Shown: one piece after another, positions 13,301 to 15,306 of the stretch | Layout: every line of letters begins with the position of its first letter | How positions within the stretch are numbered: the first letter of the stretch is position 1 | Origin: a bacterium | Lineage (GTDB): Bacteria; JALSQH01 | Assembly (NCBI GenBank): GCA_026985515.1 | Contig: JALSQH010000082.1 | Coordinates: 1-15,306 of the forward strand | Direction of reading: 5' to 3' | DNA: 15,306 nucleotides | Program-made: the position numbers and the translations under genes | The notes under the pieces: generated by a model | What the model was told of the DNA's origin: nothing | What the model saw: the letters and a program-made list of their open reading frames with translations, nothing else | The model's database searches: none

Positions 13301-13651
13301 TCTTCTCAGTCTCAGATTTTTCTTGAGAAGAAGAGTGTTTGATTGTATCTCTTCTGGAGAGACAACTTTCCAGACAATTTCCGAAACAGGCGTTATGAGA
13401 ATTTTGATTTTCTTTTCCTCAATCAGAGATAGAAGAGTTTTTACCCTGGTTATTGAGATGGAAGGATGGGGCAATGATTCATCAAAAAAAGGGATTCCCT
13501 TTTCGGGGAAAAGGAGAGGAGTAATTGTGGAATCTTCGGTTAACTCCACTAACTCACGGAAAATTTCTTCTGCTTCCCTCTGAGAGTATGTAATCACAAG
13601 CAGATTGCAGCCATTTTCTCTTGCAAGAAGATAATAGTTGAGGGGAAACAT
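10358..13651 (-). CDS. mfd: Transcription-repair coupling factor Mfd
   Basis: Mfd frees RNA polymerase stalled at DNA lesions and recruits UvrA for nucleotide excision repair. The 1097 residues hold the full domain order: UvrB-like region (GYEVAERVENHGEVAFRGG and VDYFGEEIEEI, about 128-185), CarD-like polymerase-interaction domain (RPGDYVVHEDHGIGRYMG to SPYIGEEEPEL, about 443-510), the helicase motor with Walker A GDAGFGKTE (about 586-594), DEEQRFG (about 687), TATPIPRTL (about 713) and ESGLDIPNANTI plus QLRGRVGR (about 830-865), a TRG region, and the C-terminal D7 domain from about 960. Most bacterial Mfd proteins have some 20-40 more residues at the N-terminus; here the first strand begins almost at once. 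The ATG lies 11 nt after the nadA stop and has no Shine-Dalgarno match, so translation may be coupled to nadA. No better start exists upstream in frame nearby. Confidence 0.97.
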   Translation of the reverse strand: MFPLNYYLLARENGCNLLVITYSQREAEEIFRELVELTEDSTITPLLFPEKGIPFFDESLPHPSISITRVKTLLSLIEEKKIKILITPVSEIVWKVVSPEEIQSNTLLLKKNLRLRRDYLIRRLIELGYEVAERVENHGEVAFRGGIVDFMPPESNFFIRVDYFGEEIEEIKKIDPEKYTTIEVLDDFEVTPIRESFIPENAFSRLKAKLVDSQSSIKKSEKILEEFQEKGVLPFPQFTLPLIHEMKSLTGLVLEKNFCLRFHGDDLTIERGYLENLYKQIASKYIEIENFPVPLEELLVEPEELHSDLEKMRREDLEASPITTIYESFLPLTEDKVPIFKRALEQKKLAGYRIVFFYLTSWEREQLSRWFPESREADDLDEVETLDPGIYLLRKNISHGIEWEEKKITFIGREEWQEIKKISYRISKGTKRKIELTLRDIRPGDYVVHEDHGIGRYMGLVRFEKEGEFIQIQYADGKLYVPILKLDKVSPYIGEEEPELSELGSSKWKKLKERARKDVEQLAIDLLKLYSEREAHQGFQFSPPGEFVRAVEESFPFEETPDQKKAIEETLEDMQSPRPMDRLICGDAGFGKTEVAIRAAVKAVEDGKQVVMLAPTTVLSLQHYRVISERVSGLPIRVELLNRLVPQKKQKQIIEDIKKGRVDIVVGTHRLLSRDINFRDLGLIIIDEEQRFGVKQKEKLRKLKATVDTLTLTATPIPRTLHTSLSGLKAISVITTPPRERQEVETKIISWDQNLIRSIIRKELDRKGQVFILFNRIEGLEKIYEEVRELVPDARITYAHGRMHPDELEKKILAFYNGEYDIFISTTIIESGLDIPNANTIIVINAHLFGLAELYQLRGRVGRSSVKGYAYLVIPPGARLTKKALKRLEVLKSFAKLGSGFKIALKDLEIRGAGELLGKKQHGFMSKLGYDLYLKLLQKTIKKMKGELSIEEETEIKTSIPAFIPDDYIDNIEDRLEYYYKLSTATDEDSLKRIIDEMEEIYGEIPEEVNLLARLYLLKNRASLMKIREIHVTESEIKIYPSPQSEITPGQLINLSRKYKNFSFTETHISYAFEDLKKGLAEVVGILGEMMERPGRE

Positions 13652-13662
13652 TTTAAATCTTA

Positions 13663-14565
13663 TCAGGAAATTTGAGCCATTTTTTCCACAGCATTGAGGG
13701 CTCTGAGCCTGATATCCTCGGGAATTTTTATTTCAAATTTTTCCTCTTTCAGGGACAGATATATATCCCGGAGAGTGATCTTTTTCATATTTGGGCACAC
13801 TAACTTCTCAGAAGCGGGGATAAATTCTTTGTCCGGATTTTCCTTCTTCAACCTGTGAATCACCCCTTCCTCTGTGCCGATTATGAATACCCTGGCGTCA
13901 GTTTCCCTTGCATAGGGGTACAAACCTGAAGTGCTGCATACATGATCAGCAAGTTCCAGTACTTCCGGTTCGCACTCAGGATGAGCGACAAATTTTGCAT
14001 CAGGGTATTGCCTTTTAAGGGATATAACATCCTCTTTTTTTAACCTCCTGTGTACGGGACAGTATCCATCCCACCACTTTATCTCTTTACTACTGTGTTT
14101 TTTCACCCATTGTGCAAGGTTTCTGTCAGGAGTAAAGTAAATCTTCTCCTGCGGTAGCGAATTCACCACATTTACTGCATTGGCTGATGTACAGCAGATA
14201 TCACTCTCAGCCTTTATCTCTGCAGTTGAATTGACGTATGTTACAATGGCGTGGTCAGGATATTCTCTTCTTATTTTTCTTATGTCTTCCACAGTGATCA
14301 TTTCTGCAAGGGGACATGAAGCGTCAATCCGGGGTATTAGAATTTTTTTATCTGGTGAGAGAATAGCGGCTGTTTCCCCCATAAAGTAAACTCCAGCCAC
14401 TACCACAATTTTGTTTGGTAACTCCCTCACAATTCTTGCAAGTTGCAGTGAATCACCGGTATAGTCTGCAATATCCTGTACCTCTCCCCTCTGATAGTTG
14501 TGAGCCACAATTACTGCGTCTTTTTCCTTCTTGAGAGACAGGATTTTCTCTACTAAATTCTCCAT
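13663..14565 (-). CDS. nadA: Quinolinate synthase NadA
   Basis: Condenses iminoaspartate with dihydroxyacetone phosphate to quinolinate, the second step of de novo NAD synthesis. It is cytoplasmic and carries an oxygen-sensitive [4Fe-4S] cluster. The 300-residue length matches the short NadA class. Three cluster cysteines are visible in their usual settings: CTSANAV (C125), HPEC (C198) and CPNMKKITL (C257). Other family motifs are VAHNYQRGEVQDIADYTGDS at the N-terminus (substrate-binding Tyr and His), GVYFMGETA, and VCSTSGLYPYA. Start: ATG at 14565 with GTGAGG 5 nt upstream; only 2 nt separate it from the prenyltransferase stop, so the two are co-transcribed. The NadB partner that supplies iminoaspartate is not in the window. 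Confidence 0.97.
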   Translation of the reverse strand: MENLVEKILSLKKEKDAVIVAHNYQRGEVQDIADYTGDSLQLARIVRELPNKIVVVAGVYFMGETAAILSPDKKILIPRIDASCPLAEMITVEDIRKIRREYPDHAIVTYVNSTAEIKAESDICCTSANAVNVVNSLPQEKIYFTPDRNLAQWVKKHSSKEIKWWDGYCPVHRRLKKEDVISLKRQYPDAKFVAHPECEPEVLELADHVCSTSGLYPYARETDARVFIIGTEEGVIHRLKKENPDKEFIPASEKLVCPNMKKITLRDIYLSLKEEKFEIKIPEDIRLRALNAVEKMAQIS

Positions 14566-14567
14566 AT

Positions 14568-15306
14568 TTACCTCACAAAATAGTTGATAAAAAGGCCCAG
14601 TGCCATGAAGAACTGGGTTAAAAGCACGATTGGGACATTGAGTCCCTGAATTTTCACAAACTCAGGTGAATCTACAAGATTTCCTCCATTCCTTAAAATT
14701 TTCAGGTAAAGTGGAAGGGTAACCAGGCTCAAAAGCATATAGGGTGAAAAGACTCCCGCAAGTACCATGACGATTATCCATACATAGCTCAATCCAGTAA
14801 GGAATAGATAGAGATAGAAAGCTTTTCTTTTCCCTATCTGAATGGGAATGGTTTTTCTCCCCCCAAGAATGTCACTTTCCACATCGGGTATTTCATTAAT
14901 CAGGAGGAGTGAAGCTACAAGAAGACCTGAGGGAACAGAATAGAGAAGGGCGTGCAGAGAAAAGTCACCGGTCATAACAACATACACACCATAAACGGGG
15001 AGGAGGCCCAGCCCAAGTCCCGCAGACATTTCTGCCACACCATAACCGATTCTGGCCAGAACAGGGGTGTAGAGGAGTACAAATATTGCCCCTGAAAGAA
15101 TAATGGGAAGAAACTTGAGACCAATTTTGTGCAGAAAGTAGAGACCTTCGGGTACAGCAAGAATAAAAGCCACTATCCCTAACCAGAAGGCTTCCTCTGG
15201 CTTCATCAGTCCGGAGGTGAGAATTCCACTTCCTCCATTAAATGGGGTTCTCCGGGTGTGAAAATCTATTCCAGACCTGTAGTCGAAATAATCATTGAGA
15301 ACATTA
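14568..15306 (-). CDS. UbiA-family prenyltransferase (MenA-like), 5' end outside window
   Basis: An integral membrane enzyme that attaches a polyprenyl chain to an aromatic acceptor, most likely in quinone synthesis. The frame stays open past the internal ATG at 15206 to the window edge, and the added residues contain the first Mg-diphosphate motif, NVLNDYFDYRSGID, followed by TRRTPFNGGSGILTSGL. The true start is therefore beyond base 15306 and 245 codons are visible. The second Asp motif is LLINEIPDVESDILGGRKT. Hydrophobic helices are clear at FWLGIVAFILAV, FLPIILSGAIFVLLYTPVL, ALLYSVPSGLLVASLLL, LYLFLTGLSYVWIIVMVL and the C-terminal IVLLTQFFMALGLFI. The pattern of TPFNGGSG is closer to MenA-type than to UbiA itself, but the acceptor cannot be settled here. 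It leads directly into nadA. Confidence 0.9.
   Translation of the reverse strand, partial: NVLNDYFDYRSGIDFHTRRTPFNGGSGILTSGLMKPEEAFWLGIVAFILAVPEGLYFLHKIGLKFLPIILSGAIFVLLYTPVLARIGYGVAEMSAGLGLGLLPVYGVYVVMTGDFSLHALLYSVPSGLLVASLLLINEIPDVESDILGGRKTIPIQIGKRKAFYLYLFLTGLSYVWIIVMVLAGVFSPYMLLSLVTLPLYLKILRNGGNLVDSPEFVKIQGLNVPIVLLTQFFMALGLFINYFVR

Noticed and set aside
1-15306. CRISPR array, insertion sequence, integrase or phage genes
   Set aside because: No regularly spaced repeats, transposase or integrase motifs, or terminal inverted repeats were seen. The ATPase gene is the only unit with features of acquisition.

Overview
The window comes from a Gram-negative bacterium of moderate-to-low GC. Three consecutive genes encode lipoproteins with Lol-type outer-membrane sorting signals, and there is a complete housekeeping segment (a UbiA-type prenyltransferase, nadA, mfd and ssrA). 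The enzyme content (SCP2 protein, crotonase, fatty-alcohol-oxidase-like GMC enzyme, TIGR02757 protein) and a tmRNA tag ending in DYDYALAA would suit an uncultured deltaproteobacterial-grade lineage. I cannot place it to phylum from sequence alone.

Left end, minus strand (1-1115): an SCP2-type lipid-carrier gene with a clear promoter (TTGACA-N17-TATCTT) is followed by an intrinsic terminator. About 20 nt beyond the terminator, a crotonase gene runs off the window. The crotonase has the acidic residues and spacing of dienoyl-CoA isomerases rather than of plain hydratases.

Centre, plus strand (1127-8445): a divergent promoter starts a tightly packed six-gene run. It encodes a 228-aa lipoprotein, a 779-aa lipoprotein with a beta-propeller and an alkaline-phosphatase-superfamily phosphoesterase domain, a 487-aa lipoprotein, a 140-aa membrane protein, a 510-aa GMC flavoprotein and a TIGR02757/DUF2400 protein. 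The 140-aa protein resembles the N-terminal part of long-chain fatty alcohol oxidases, and the GMC protein is their catalytic part, so a normally fused enzyme seems to be encoded as two adjacent polypeptides. Together with the SCP2 and crotonase genes this suggests a locus for handling envelope or imported lipids: surface phosphoester cleavage, oxidation of a long-chain or sterol-like alcohol, lipid carriage and beta-oxidation. That pathway is inference and is the best candidate here for an undescribed system.

Middle right (8446-9929): a dyad-rich, AT-rich non-coding stretch leads into an AAA_14/DUF4143 ATPase gene with its own promoter. The gene ends 7 nt from the 3' end of ssrA and converges with it. 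It looks like an independent, probably acquired unit.

Right end, minus strand (9937-15306): a UbiA-family prenyltransferase (5' part outside the window), nadA and mfd form a tight gene run, followed by ssrA with its own promoter. The tmRNA can be folded in full: four pseudoknots, an encoded CCA end and a tag reading frame for AADYDYALAA.
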